A stretch of DNA of 64,000 bases from Saprospiraceae bacterium (GTDB taxonomy: Bacteria; Bacteroidota; Bacteroidia; Chitinophagales; Saprospiraceae): contig JADJLG010000001.1 in assembly GCA_016710235.1 (NCBI GenBank), positions 2,841,501 to 2,905,500 on the forward strand, written 5' to 3'. A program made the position numbers and the translations under genes. The notes beneath the pieces were generated by a model. It was given only the letters and a program-made list of their open reading frames with translations, ran no database searches and was not told the origin of the DNA. This document shows, in pieces, positions 35,613 through 44,480 of this stretch (positions are counted from its first letter, which is position 1; every line of letters begins with the position of its first letter).

Positions 35613-36705
35613 TTATGGACCAAAATGAAATAAATATTGATCACCCATCCTTAATATATTTTCTGTTTTGATACAGGTATTATTTTCCCAAACTTGAAGC
35701 TGGTATATGCCTTGTAGTAGTTTACTCATGTCTATATCATTACTGTCCTGAAAAATGTTTTGACCTTTACATCTCTGCCATAGAAGTCGGTGATTTTACT
35801 GTATATTTTCCAGGGTTGGTATTCCAGTACATTGAGATAAAGTAGTTCTTGACAAGGATTGAGCACAAAACGAATATCGATGTCAGCCTCTACTGCTGAT
35901 ACCCTTGTGCTGCCAATGTGCAATGTCCTACACAAGCTATCCGCAATATATAAATTCTTTACCGTAAGGCAGGCGGTACAAGTTCTGTTCCAGAGGTAGT
36001 TGTGGTCAGGATGTTTCTGATTGCTTTGATTGCCATTTCCAAAGTCCCAAAGTCACTCAGCTGGCTCGTATACACTCAAATCTGTAAACACAAAATGCAG
36101 GTAATCCAATGTATCCTGATCCTGTCTTCACAAGGACTAGCGGACATTTTCTATACCGAGACTGTCACAGGTGCTGCCGTCCAAAGGTCAAAGTTTGAAT
36201 TGCAAATTCATTTGATTCTGGAAGAGATGCACTGCGCTTGTCATTGGGCCGATGGATCGTGCATCACAAAATTATTGTGTGAATTGTGATATAATTCTTG
36301 TCATCAGGGACTAATTGATGCCCGTCATATCCTGAACCCCATCTGGTCTGGTTTTGTATCTGTCTGATCAGGAAACATGAAGGTGAAGACATCTTCCTAG
36401 TCCATCTGAAAGAGTTCTTTTGCTTCACTGTAATACAAATACCGGGAATTTGAAGAGAAACCTAGACCTACAAAACCAATAGTGGGATGATTATATTAGC
36501 AAACATAATCGATCTGTAAGGTACATCGGTCAAAATTGTGCAAATAGATCGACAAACCTACATTGAAGTCAAATACTTCCATAAGCGCAAATTGGGAGCC
36601 ATCAGAGAAAAAAACCAACTGTCCTGCACTATCCTGGACATAGGACCCCACATGCAGGGTATCTATCAGATGGATGCTTATGGGATCCAGCAAGTACTTA
36701 TAAAA
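35613..36705 (-). pseudogene. Decayed T9SS-sorted PKD-domain surface protein
   Basis: No intact gene lies here, but the minus strand keeps recognisable protein pieces broken by stops and frameshifts. In order they are: DSAGQLVFFSDGSQFALM, then TAA at 36496-36498; GFSSNSRYLYYSEAKELFQM, then TAG at 36397-36399; DGSTCDSLGIENV; DYLHFVFTDLSVYEPAE; a TGA at 36053-36055 where a PKD domain should have Trp; LWDFGNGNQSNQKHPDHNY; a sorting-domain start (VLNPCQELLYLNV; DFYGRDVKV); a frameshift near 35755-35765; and the domain end LLQGIYQLQVWENNTCIKT. At least nine nonsense codons occur. The architecture was propeller-like N-terminus, PKD and T9SS domain. The N-terminal limit is approximate. Confidence 0.85.
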
Positions 36706-36783
36706 AAAGCTTTATATGAGGTCTATACATTTTTATGTATAATTTCCAATCAAGGATAAATGTAATATTTCTTCTAATCTAAC

Positions 36784-38034
36784 TCAATGCTCAAAATTAA
36801 TTTGTTCAGGCTTATGTTTATGCTTGAATAATATCATAAATGCAATTGCGATCACCAAAGCATATGCAGCAAAAGTCAACCAGATATGATGCCAATCTTT
36901 TACTCCATCCACCATGAAATAATTGGAAATAAGCCACCCGCTGATGATACTACCTAAAAATGCACCTATTCCATTAGACATCATCATAAATAAACCTTGA
37001 GCGCTTGACCGAATATTGGCGTCAGTAGAAGTTTCTATAAAGAGTGAACCTGAAATATTAAAAAAATCAAAAGCCATTCCATACACGATGCAAGACAAGA
37101 TAATCATCCAAAGATTTGGACCAGGGTCTCCATAAGCAAACAAGCCAAAACGCAACACCCATGCCAACATAGCGAATAACATAACTTTTTTGATTCCGAA
37201 TTTTTTCAAAAAATATGGAATAGTCACAATAAATACTGTCTCGGAAATTTGTGAAATGCTCATAATCAAAGTTGAATAGCGTACCACAAGTGAATGAGCA
37301 TATTCGGGTTGAGTTCTAAATCCATCCAAAAAAACATCGCCATACATATTGGTAAGCTGTAGTGCTGCTCCCAGAAATAATGAAAAAATAAAGAATAGTG
37401 CCATCTTGTAATTTACAAACAATTGGAATGCATTCAGACCTAATTGTTCTGACAATGAAGCATTTTTTGCTATCTTATTTTGTGGTGGACAAGCAGGCAA
37501 GGTAAATGAATATAAACCCAATAATATTGCACCTGCGGATGCAATATAAAATTGCCCCGCCGTTGCCTTATTCCCACTGAGATTAGTGATCCACATAGCA
37601 ACAATAAAGCCAACAGTACCCCATACTCGAATCGGTGGAAATACTTTGACCACGTCGAAACTTTGACTCTTTAGAATCGTATATGATATTGCATTAGACA
37701 TTGATATCGTCGGCATATAAAACAACATCGCAACAAGCATGATGGTGTAAAATGCTGCAGGATCCATCGCCTGTGGGAGAAAGAATAAACTCAGGCCGTA
37801 ACAGATATGAAGTAAACCATAAAGTCGTTCTGCATTGACCCACCTATCAGCAATGATTCCAATGACCGGAGGCATGAAAATTGATGAAATGGCAAGTGTA
37901 GAAAATACTGCTCCAAACTGTACCGGTGACCAGTTTTTGGTCGCAAACCAATAGTTGCCAATTGTGATCAACCATGCACCCCATACAAAAAATTGCATAA
38001 AACTGATCAGGGTAAGTCTGAACTTAATACTCAT
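36784..38034 (-). CDS. MFS nucleoside:proton symporter-like transporter (NupG/XapB family)
   Basis: A 416-residue inner-membrane protein with about twelve helices. The opening FRLTLISFMQFFVWGAWLIT and the following WSPVQFGAVFSTLAISSIFM, IGIIADRWVNAERL are characteristic of the nucleoside:H+ symporter group of the major facilitator superfamily. The conserved FFNISGSLFIE segment and the two-fold MFS pattern are visible. It lies between a T9SS pseudogene and a T9SS gene and looks monocistronic. Uptake of nucleosides is inferred from the family. Confidence 0.85.
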   Translation of the reverse strand: MSIKFRLTLISFMQFFVWGAWLITIGNYWFATKNWSPVQFGAVFSTLAISSIFMPPVIGIIADRWVNAERLYGLLHICYGLSLFFLPQAMDPAAFYTIMLVAMLFYMPTISMSNAISYTILKSQSFDVVKVFPPIRVWGTVGFIVAMWITNLSGNKATAGQFYIASAGAILLGLYSFTLPACPPQNKIAKNASLSEQLGLNAFQLFVNYKMALFFIFSLFLGAALQLTNMYGDVFLDGFRTQPEYAHSLVVRYSTLIMSISQISETVFIVTIPYFLKKFGIKKVMLFAMLAWVLRFGLFAYGDPGPNLWMIILSCIVYGMAFDFFNISGSLFIETSTDANIRSSAQGLFMMMSNGIGAFLGSIISGWLISNYFMVDGVKDWHHIWLTFAAYALVIAIAFMILFKHKHKPEQINFEH

Positions 38035-38059
38035 TGGAGATTTGATTTATTTCGGATCT

Positions 38060-38105
38060 AAAAAAATACGGAACCTCGATTTTCTTTCTTTGAGATTCCG
38101 TATTT
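38060..38105 (-). terminator. Rho-independent terminator on the minus strand
   Basis: Read on the minus strand: AAATACGGAA-TCTC, a loop of about 14 nt, GAG-G-TTCCGTATTT, then a run of T. It ends the T9SS/thioredoxin gene transcript before the transporter gene. Confidence 0.7.
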
Positions 38106-38152
38106 ATACTTTGTTTTAAATATTATAATGTTCAATAAAAAAGGGTCATGAA

Positions 38153-41100
38153 TTATTGAACAACCCAGGCTTTGCTTATTTCTTTTTCAGCATTTTTGAT
38201 TCGAATATAATAAACACCAGGAACAAAATCAGTTGCGTTGATTTCTGAAAACGGTTTGTTATAGACTATCCAATTTTGCAGAACTGTACCCTGCGCATCT
38301 CGTATCTCTATAGAAGTTTTAGCACTAGCTCTTTCACCGAAATACCAACTTATTCTACTCATTCCTCCTGCAGGATTGGGTGCTATATTGACATGTGTAG
38401 CTAGATGAGAATCATTTGTTCCTGTTAGATTCTTAACTTCAAAAGGTCCGAAACTTCTCTCACAAAGTAAAGCATCAATAACCTTTAATGAGTAAAATCC
38501 AGGTAGAACCTGAATGAGGTCTTCATTTGTAGAATTGTTGTTCCACAGGAATGTATAAGGCTTCGTACCACCCTGAGCAGTAATATCAATCGAACCATCA
38601 GCTGCCCCTGTAGAATGAGTAATATTAGCCGAACTCAGGGCTATGGCATCCGGCTCACTGACCGTGAAACTCTGGGAATAAGTATTTCCCGCATTGTCTT
38701 TCAATACCAAATTGTAATTACCTGCCGGCAAATTATTTAATTCTGATGAACTTGCTCCATTGTCCCAATCAAAAATATATGGAGGTGTACCTCCACCGGC
38801 AATAACACGAATAGAGCCATTAGTTCCTCCATTACAAGATACATTTTGAACTTGCCAGTTAGAAATAGTCAGCACTGCAGAGGCAGATAAGCGAAATTCC
38901 TGGCATGACTCTGAGCTTCCACATTCATTTGTTACATTAAGACAAACCTTGTAATTTCCATCTTTAGTGTAAATATGCTCAGGATTCAATTCTGTACTCG
39001 TCAATCCATCACCAAAATTCCACAATCTGGATTGGATTAACCCTGTTGTTTTATCGGCGAACTTCACAGAAAGTAGTGTTGCAGAGCCTTCAAAAATAGA
39101 AGTCAAGCTACTCTGTTCATCAACAAGTAGATCAGCTGTTGATGTACACGTGTTTATGAGATCATTCACAGTCAATGTGTAGGTACCTTTTTTGTCCACG
39201 AGAGGTGACAGGGTATTTTGTCCACTGACTATGTGACCATCAACTGTAGTCCATAGAGGTGTGTACCTGACTCCAGAAGAAGATTTTGTTCCATCTAGAA
39301 TTACACTATTGGATTGGCAAAATAATATTGAATTTACCTCGCCAACATTAACAGTAGGCTTTGTTCTATCTTCCAATACAATGATTGTGCTGTCACGATT
39401 GCAATAGTTTGTTTTGTCTGTAATTTTTAGATTATAATTTCCTTTAGAATCCACCAATGCATTCAAGCTATTGCCATCCAGGATATTTCCGTCAGAACTT
39501 GTCCATTTAAAACTGTAGTTCGAACCGGTCGAAGATCCGGAAGCATCAACATTTACTTGATTTATTGTACAATTCAATACCAATGGTTCCACAACTGAAA
39601 TCTGAGGCTTAATCTTGTTTTCACCAATGGCTACTGTATCCAATGTCAGACATTGATTGATGGTATCCAATAAATTGAATACATAATTCCCTCCAAAATT
39701 TACATTGAGGATGCGAGAAGTGTCCTTGAATTGTGGAACTGACATCTTTGTCCAAAAATATTTCAAATGGGGAGCAGAAAATTTTGGAGCAAGATTCAGA
39801 GATTCTGTAAGACAATTGAGTAAACTATCTCTGACTCCTTCCATTTCGGGAAACTTTCTCAAATCATTGACAAAAATTGAATCTTTGTCATAGCAATAAG
39901 TATTCAGGTCCGTTACTTTCAGTACATACCATCCTTTTTTATCAACTTCAATATTCACTTGTGAAGGATTCGAAACAATTTTTCCATTTTGAGTACTCCA
40001 CTCATACTTCAAATGCAAGCCTTGAGTACTTCCTTCTCCTAATACAGATACAGTATCATTTACACAATTGATATGAGAAGAAATTTGTGTTAGGGCTTCG
40101 GGTTTATTGGTTCCATTGATTTCAAATTGGACAACCAATTCACAATCATTTCTGTCCTGAATGGTAACTGAATAATTACCAGCTGCGAGGCCGCCGAATT
40201 CTGGGTATGATTGGTCACCAAATCCAATATTATAACGATAAGGTTGGACTCCTCCGGTGGTTTGAAATACAATTCCTCCGTTTTCGTCATTACAAGTTTC
40301 ATCTACGACATCAAAATCTGCCAACAATTTTGCGGGTTGTGTAATCTGCGCTGATTTGTATAATTTGCAATTCAATGCATCAGTGATAGTAAGAGAATAA
40401 TTCCCTGCAGGTAAATTTTCAATATTTTGATCTATTGATCCATTTGACCACAAAAATCTATATGGAGGTGTCCCATAATCCAAATCTATCTGGATAGAGC
40501 CAACGGCATCACCATGACATAGATTGTGCTGAACATTTGTGCTAAGTATTTCCATCCCCTTCTGAGTGCCACTTACGGTGTAGGGGCCAAATTCTTTGAA
40601 ATATCCGTTGTTGTCAGTGATGGTCACTTCGTATGTACCTGCCCCTACATTTGTTAAATCTTGAGATGTAGCACCATTGCTCCATGAATAATCCAGACTA
40701 CCATAGCCTCCAGTCACATTGATGTCTACTTTACCATCATTACCACAGATAGAATTCGTGATATTAGCTGAAACCACATTGAGTTTAAAACTTTTTGTGA
40801 TCCAATTTTCATAATTGGAGTAACTCCTAGAAATGATCTCCCAGACTCTTTTATCAGGAGAAATCACATATAAAGTAGGAAAATAATTGATTTGGTATGA
40901 TTCTCTTACACCATCGCCGCTTTGCAGATCGCAGATTGGATATAGAGTACCTGAAACCCAGTTGCCCTGAGTGCCACCTACACAGCCAGAAGGGCCATAG
41001 AGGCAAGAAGTATTAGTATTGTAATCTGCTTCCAACATGACTACAGTTGTCTCAGAAGATAAGTTGGCATAAACACTCTCCAAGACACCACTCTGATGAA

Positions 41101-41308
41101 AGCTCCAACAAGGGCCACACCAAGTAGCCATAAAATCTAAGCAAGCTGCTTTGTTGGCGCCCATTGCCCCATACAAACTGTACGATCCCCCTGTTATGGT
41201 GGTGACTGCAAAATCAGGAGCCGGAGAACCGTTTGACAACTGTGCAAAAGCTGTATTTGAGCCAGTTGAACATAGGAATAAAACCAAAAGTATAAACTTG
41301 ATTTTCAT
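38153..41308 (-). CDS. T9SS-sorted protein with N-terminal thioredoxin-like (redoxin) domain and SprB/PKD repeats
   Basis: A 1051-residue exported protein. Residues 1-22 are a signal peptide. Residues about 25-175 are a TlpA/peroxiredoxin-like domain with NGSPAPDFAVTTITGG and the active site ATWCGPCWSF (C64, C67). Then come three SprB-type repeats (for example YSWSNGATSQDLTNVGAGTY), four or so Ig-like modules with regularly placed cysteines, a PKD domain (LWNFGDGLTSTELNPEHIY), two more SprB repeats and a T9SS sorting domain (NIAPNPAGGMSRISWYF to SKAWVVQ). A surface-exposed thiol-disulfide function is inferred. Many tandem Ser/Asn/Gly-rich modules suggest an adhesin or stalk. Confidence 0.9.
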   Translation of the reverse strand: MKIKFILLVLFLCSTGSNTAFAQLSNGSPAPDFAVTTITGGSYSLYGAMGANKAACLDFMATWCGPCWSFHQSGVLESVYANLSSETTVVMLEADYNTNTSCLYGPSGCVGGTQGNWVSGTLYPICDLQSGDGVRESYQINYFPTLYVISPDKRVWEIISRSYSNYENWITKSFKLNVVSANITNSICGNDGKVDINVTGGYGSLDYSWSNGATSQDLTNVGAGTYEVTITDNNGYFKEFGPYTVSGTQKGMEILSTNVQHNLCHGDAVGSIQIDLDYGTPPYRFLWSNGSIDQNIENLPAGNYSLTITDALNCKLYKSAQITQPAKLLADFDVVDETCNDENGGIVFQTTGGVQPYRYNIGFGDQSYPEFGGLAAGNYSVTIQDRNDCELVVQFEINGTNKPEALTQISSHINCVNDTVSVLGEGSTQGLHLKYEWSTQNGKIVSNPSQVNIEVDKKGWYVLKVTDLNTYCYDKDSIFVNDLRKFPEMEGVRDSLLNCLTESLNLAPKFSAPHLKYFWTKMSVPQFKDTSRILNVNFGGNYVFNLLDTINQCLTLDTVAIGENKIKPQISVVEPLVLNCTINQVNVDASGSSTGSNYSFKWTSSDGNILDGNSLNALVDSKGNYNLKITDKTNYCNRDSTIIVLEDRTKPTVNVGEVNSILFCQSNSVILDGTKSSSGVRYTPLWTTVDGHIVSGQNTLSPLVDKKGTYTLTVNDLINTCTSTADLLVDEQSSLTSIFEGSATLLSVKFADKTTGLIQSRLWNFGDGLTSTELNPEHIYTKDGNYKVCLNVTNECGSSESCQEFRLSASAVLTISNWQVQNVSCNGGTNGSIRVIAGGGTPPYIFDWDNGASSSELNNLPAGNYNLVLKDNAGNTYSQSFTVSEPDAIALSSANITHSTGAADGSIDITAQGGTKPYTFLWNNNSTNEDLIQVLPGFYSLKVIDALLCERSFGPFEVKNLTGTNDSHLATHVNIAPNPAGGMSRISWYFGERASAKTSIEIRDAQGTVLQNWIVYNKPFSEINATDFVPGVYYIRIKNAEKEISKAWVVQ

Positions 41309-41370
41309 GTTTTAAGAAATTTTGCTGGAAAGATATATAAATCCATTTGAATCTATGAATCAGAACTGTC

Positions 41371-42708
41371 CTATCTTCTAAAATTTCTCATCTGATTCAT
41401 CATATTGGACATGCCTTGACCTTTACTCATCATATGCATCATCTTGCGCATCTCTTCAAATTGCTTGATGAATGCATTGATCTCATGGACAGTTTGTCCA
41501 CAACCCCGAGCTATGCGCATTTTGCGGTTCATATTTAGAATTTCGGGTTTGAGCCTTTCATCAGGAGTCATAGACTGGATAATGGACTCTACTTTTTTAA
41601 ATGAACTATCATTAATGTCAATGTCTTTGGTGAGTTTGCCCACTCCAGGAATCATACCAAGCAAACTTTTAATATCGCCCATCTTTTTAATCTGATTGAT
41701 TTGACTGAGGAAGTCATTAAAATCAAATGCATTTTGTTTGATTTTCTTTTCAATCTTCTTTGCTTCTGCCTGATCAAACTGATCCTGAGCTTTCTCAACG
41801 AATGAAACAATATCACCCATTCCCAATATGCGCTGCGCCATACGGTCCGGATAAAAGATATCCAAGGTGTCTAGCTTTTCTCCGGTAGAAATAAATTTGA
41901 TCGGTTTTCCGATGGTATATTTTACAGAGAGCGCTGCACCACCCCTGGTATCTCCGTCTAACTTGGTCAATACGACGCCATCGAACTGTATCCTGTCATG
42001 AAAAGCTTGAGCCGTGTTGACAGCGTCTTGACCGGTCATTGAATCCACTACAAATAAGGTCTCAGAAGGCAGAATAGAATTCTTTATTCTCTCGATTTCT
42101 GCCATCATTTCCTCATCCACGGAGGTACGACCAGCAGTATCTATGATGACCACGTCATTTCCGTTAGCTCTGGCTTGGTCTATTGCTTCTTTTGCTATAG
42201 TAACCGGATCTTGCGACCCTAGATTTTTATAAACCGGCACGTCTATTTGTTCACCAAGCACAGACAATTGGTCTATCGCGGCTGGACGGTACACATCGCA
42301 TGCTGTGAGAAGGGGCTTCTTGTTTTTCTTAGTTTTCAGGTATAATGCCAGCTTGCCCGAAAACGTCGTCTTTCCTGACCCTTGCAAACCGGAAATAAGT
42401 ATCACCGCAGGATTTCCGCTGAGATTGAGACCGGCAGCTTGTCCACCCATAAGCTCCACAAGCTCATCCATCACGATTTTGACCATAAGTTCGCCAGGCT
42501 TCACAGCTTTTAAGACGTTCTTAGTACCCAATGCCTGGTCTTTGACTTTGTCAGTAAATTCTTTTGCTATTTTGTAATTGACGTCGGCGGCAACAAGAGC
42601 TCTTCTGATCTCTTTGATCGATTCAGCCACATTCAACTCTGTGATACTGCCCTCCCCTTTGAGGTTTTTAAATGCAACTTCTAACTTTTCATTTAAGCTT
42701 TCGAACAT
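41371..42708 (-). CDS. ffh: Signal recognition particle protein (SRP54/Ffh)
   Basis: The GTPase that targets nascent membrane proteins to FtsY and the translocon. Length is 445 residues. The N domain is at about 1-85. The G domain has LISGLQGSGKTTFSGKLA (G1), DVYRPAAIDQL, IDTAGRTSVDEEMMAEI (G3), TKLDGDTRGGAALS (G4) and GEKLDTLDIF. The methionine-rich M domain (about 320-445) has GMIPGVGKLTK and a C-terminal MHMMSKGQGMSNMMNQM. Confidence 0.97.
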   Translation of the reverse strand: MFESLNEKLEVAFKNLKGEGSITELNVAESIKEIRRALVAADVNYKIAKEFTDKVKDQALGTKNVLKAVKPGELMVKIVMDELVELMGGQAAGLNLSGNPAVILISGLQGSGKTTFSGKLALYLKTKKNKKPLLTACDVYRPAAIDQLSVLGEQIDVPVYKNLGSQDPVTIAKEAIDQARANGNDVVIIDTAGRTSVDEEMMAEIERIKNSILPSETLFVVDSMTGQDAVNTAQAFHDRIQFDGVVLTKLDGDTRGGAALSVKYTIGKPIKFISTGEKLDTLDIFYPDRMAQRILGMGDIVSFVEKAQDQFDQAEAKKIEKKIKQNAFDFNDFLSQINQIKKMGDIKSLLGMIPGVGKLTKDIDINDSSFKKVESIIQSMTPDERLKPEILNMNRKMRIARGCGQTVHEINAFIKQFEEMRKMMHMMSKGQGMSNMMNQMRNFRR

Positions 42709-42727
42709 CCTGTACAGTTTTAAGGTG

Positions 42728-42735
42728 CAAAGATA
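42728..42735 (-). promoter_or_regulatory. Candidate -7 box for ffh
   Basis: On the minus strand TATCTTTG matches TAnnTTTG and ends 19 bp before the ffh ATG. No clear -33 TTTG accompanies it. Confidence 0.4.
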
Positions 42736-42875
42736 ATAGCTACCTTCATCGAGCTAGCCATTTGGGCTAAATAAATGACATTCCTTTGGTAGTAATAATT
42801 TCCACCATTAAGCTCAGCTCCAAATCCAAACTTTTGAAGAATGAAGTCCGGATAGTTTTGCACCATTACATAGCC

Positions 42876-43550
42876 TCACTCCATCGGAATCAAAGATCTT
42901 CTAACTATCTGGTATTTCAGTGCATTTTCTTCCTCAGGCACTGTAGGCTCAAAGCCGCTCAGGATAATTGTACATCTTTCTTTGGAGCGAATTGAAGACA
43001 AAACGTCCATCACAAAGCGTCGTTTGGTGGCGTCCAAAATTGTAAGACAGTTGTCAATAAAAATGATCTTCGGCTTCACAATTAATGCTCTGGCAAGTTG
43101 AACCAATAATTGCTCAGAACTGGAAAGTTGACTGATGATGACTTTATTCAAGTCTTCAATACCGAACATTGAGAGACTTTGTAATATAAGTTGCTCCATA
43201 TCTGCGTCCAGGACTCGGTTGGCGGCGGAGAGTGCCAATGAAAGATTTACTCTCACAGTTTTGTCCGTGACCAGATCAGGAAAAGGTCTTATATAGGCTA
43301 TTTTACGTCGCAACGTACTAAGATCAATAGCAGAAATTGGATTCATCCCAAAATCTAAAACCTTTAGCTGACCTTGTTTGAATGCCAGATATCCTGTAAA
43401 GGCATTCATAATCATCGTCTTCCCCTCTGCATTACTTGCTATGATCTCTACCCAGGATCCGACTGGAACTTCCAGCGCCGGTACCTGAATTTGGTGTGAT
43501 CTAGGTGATTCTAAAAGAAGGTTTGCAGCAAATAATGAAACAGATGACAT
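42876..43550 (-). CDS. Degenerate ABC-type ATP-binding protein (FtsE/LolD-like)
   Basis: A 224-residue protein with the overall ABC ATPase layout but altered motifs. Walker A is SNAEGKTM (39-46) instead of GxxGxGKS/T. The signature is LSSSE (142-146) instead of LSGGQ/E. Walker B IIFID is followed by Asn167 where the catalytic Glu should be, and the switch His is missing (LSGFE). The segment LRRKIAYIRPFPDLVTDKTV recalls FtsE. It may bind ATP without hydrolysing it. There is no permease gene next to it. It is monocistronic, 167 bp upstream of ffh on the same strand. Confidence 0.8.
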   Translation of the reverse strand: MSSVSLFAANLLLESPRSHQIQVPALEVPVGSWVEIIASNAEGKTMIMNAFTGYLAFKQGQLKVLDFGMNPISAIDLSTLRRKIAYIRPFPDLVTDKTVRVNLSLALSAANRVLDADMEQLILQSLSMFGIEDLNKVIISQLSSSEQLLVQLARALIVKPKIIFIDNCLTILDATKRRFVMDVLSSIRSKERCTIILSGFEPTVPEEENALKYQIVRRSLIPME

Positions 43551-44048
43551 AATTCAAATTCAAGGTCAAAGATAAACAATCCGAAAAAATTAAAAGCAGA
43601 AGGCCTGGATACATGCTTTATTCAAAAGACCTAATCCAAGATTATACCTCCTGTGAATGGTAATATTATGCCAAATTTTGTGGCTGCCTTTGATCCCGAA
43701 GCAAACCATCTGGAATCCAAACGCTGCTAGTTAAGCTATATTCGCAATCAAAGATTTAGTGAACAAGCCCAAAAAAGTTGCATGAATTTCATTTATTGTT
43801 ATTCCAAAAGGAATTTAAAAAATCAAGTTTACTCACTCTAAAGCATTCATAAAGCGAGCTAAAGTCTTGCTCAATTCCCTCATTGTAGTGTAAAATCACT
43901 CCTTCAATTTTTGTTTTGTATAACCACCCATTAATCAATAATTTGGATTTTAATGCAATTCGGGCTCTCATCACGAATCTCATTGCAAAATTTGGATTTA
44001 TTGGGCAGTTATTTTTAATTTTTCCAATATTCATCAACATTGTCGCAT
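43551..44048. other. Intergenic region between divergent ABC-like and ccmE genes
   Basis: About 500 bp. TATCTTTG on the minus strand at 43567-43574 is a candidate -7 box for the ABC-like gene, 17 bp before its ATG. An 83-codon minus-strand frame at 43789-44040 is the only sizeable ORF. It has no signal peptide or recognisable domain, and I regard it as doubtful. The rest is featureless to me. Confidence 0.4.
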
Positions 44049-44056
44049 TACATTTG
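44049..44056 (+). promoter_or_regulatory. Candidate -7 box for the ccmE operon
   Basis: TACATTTG matches TAnnTTTG and lies 28 bp before the ATG at 44085. It supports that start over the upstream in-frame codon at 44040. A -33 TTTG at the proper distance is not seen. Confidence 0.4.
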
Positions 44057-44084
44057 TAATCAATCTTTTACAATTCATACATTG

Positions 44085-44480
44085 ATGCAAAAAACCTGGA
44101 TTATAGCTATAGTAATGATTTGTGCAGCCATCGCGCTCTTGGTAAATGCTTCAGCGGATCTCACGAAATATGCGGGATTTGAAGATGCCAAAAAGGATCA
44201 AAATATTGTAAAAATTGCAGGGACATTGCGCAAGGATAAAGAGATGAACTACGATCCCGAAATAAATCCAAATCTCTTCAGCTTTTATCTCAAGGATGTC
44301 AATGGAGTCACCGAAAAAGTCAACTTGCATGCTGCAAAACCTCAGGATTTTGAACTTTCAGAACAGGTAGTTGTAACCGGAAAGTTTGAAAACGAAGCGT
44401 TTGAAGCAAATGAAATATTGTTGAAATGTCCTTCCAAATACAATGATGAAGAAAAAATGATCAAAGCTTTATCAAAATGA
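44085..44480 (+). CDS. ccmE: Cytochrome c maturation heme chaperone CcmE, Cys-type
   Basis: Periplasmic membrane-anchored heme chaperone that hands heme to CcmF. It has 131 residues: an N-terminal anchor helix (about 4-22), then an OB-fold domain (VKIAGTLRKDKEMNYDPE; SFYLKDVNG; VVVTGKFENEAFEANEILLK). The heme-binding site reads CPSKY (C115, Y119) where enterobacterial CcmE has HxxxY, so this is the CxxxY type known from archaea and sulfate reducers. The ATG at 44085 is preferred because it starts the anchor helix and follows the -7 box. It overlaps ccmF by 4 bp (ATGA). Confidence 0.9.
   Translation: MQKTWIIAIVMICAAIALLVNASADLTKYAGFEDAKKDQNIVKIAGTLRKDKEMNYDPEINPNLFSFYLKDVNGVTEKVNLHAAKPQDFELSEQVVVTGKFENEAFEANEILLKCPSKYNDEEKMIKALSK

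Noticed and set aside
36002..36289. 95-codon plus-strand ORF in the pseudogene region
   Set aside because: It is the antisense of the decayed PKD domain, whose minus-strand translation shows recognisable family blocks.
35613..36705. Recoding of TGA as tryptophan to rescue the T9SS/PKD remnant
   Set aside because: TAA and TAG stops and a frameshift also interrupt it, and neighbouring genes use TGA as a normal stop (for example fhs-adjacent pit and the kinase gene).
43789..44040. 83-codon minus-strand ORF between the ABC-like gene and ccmE
   Set aside because: No signal peptide, domain or operon partner, and its start region coincides with the ccmE promoter region. Insufficient support for a gene.
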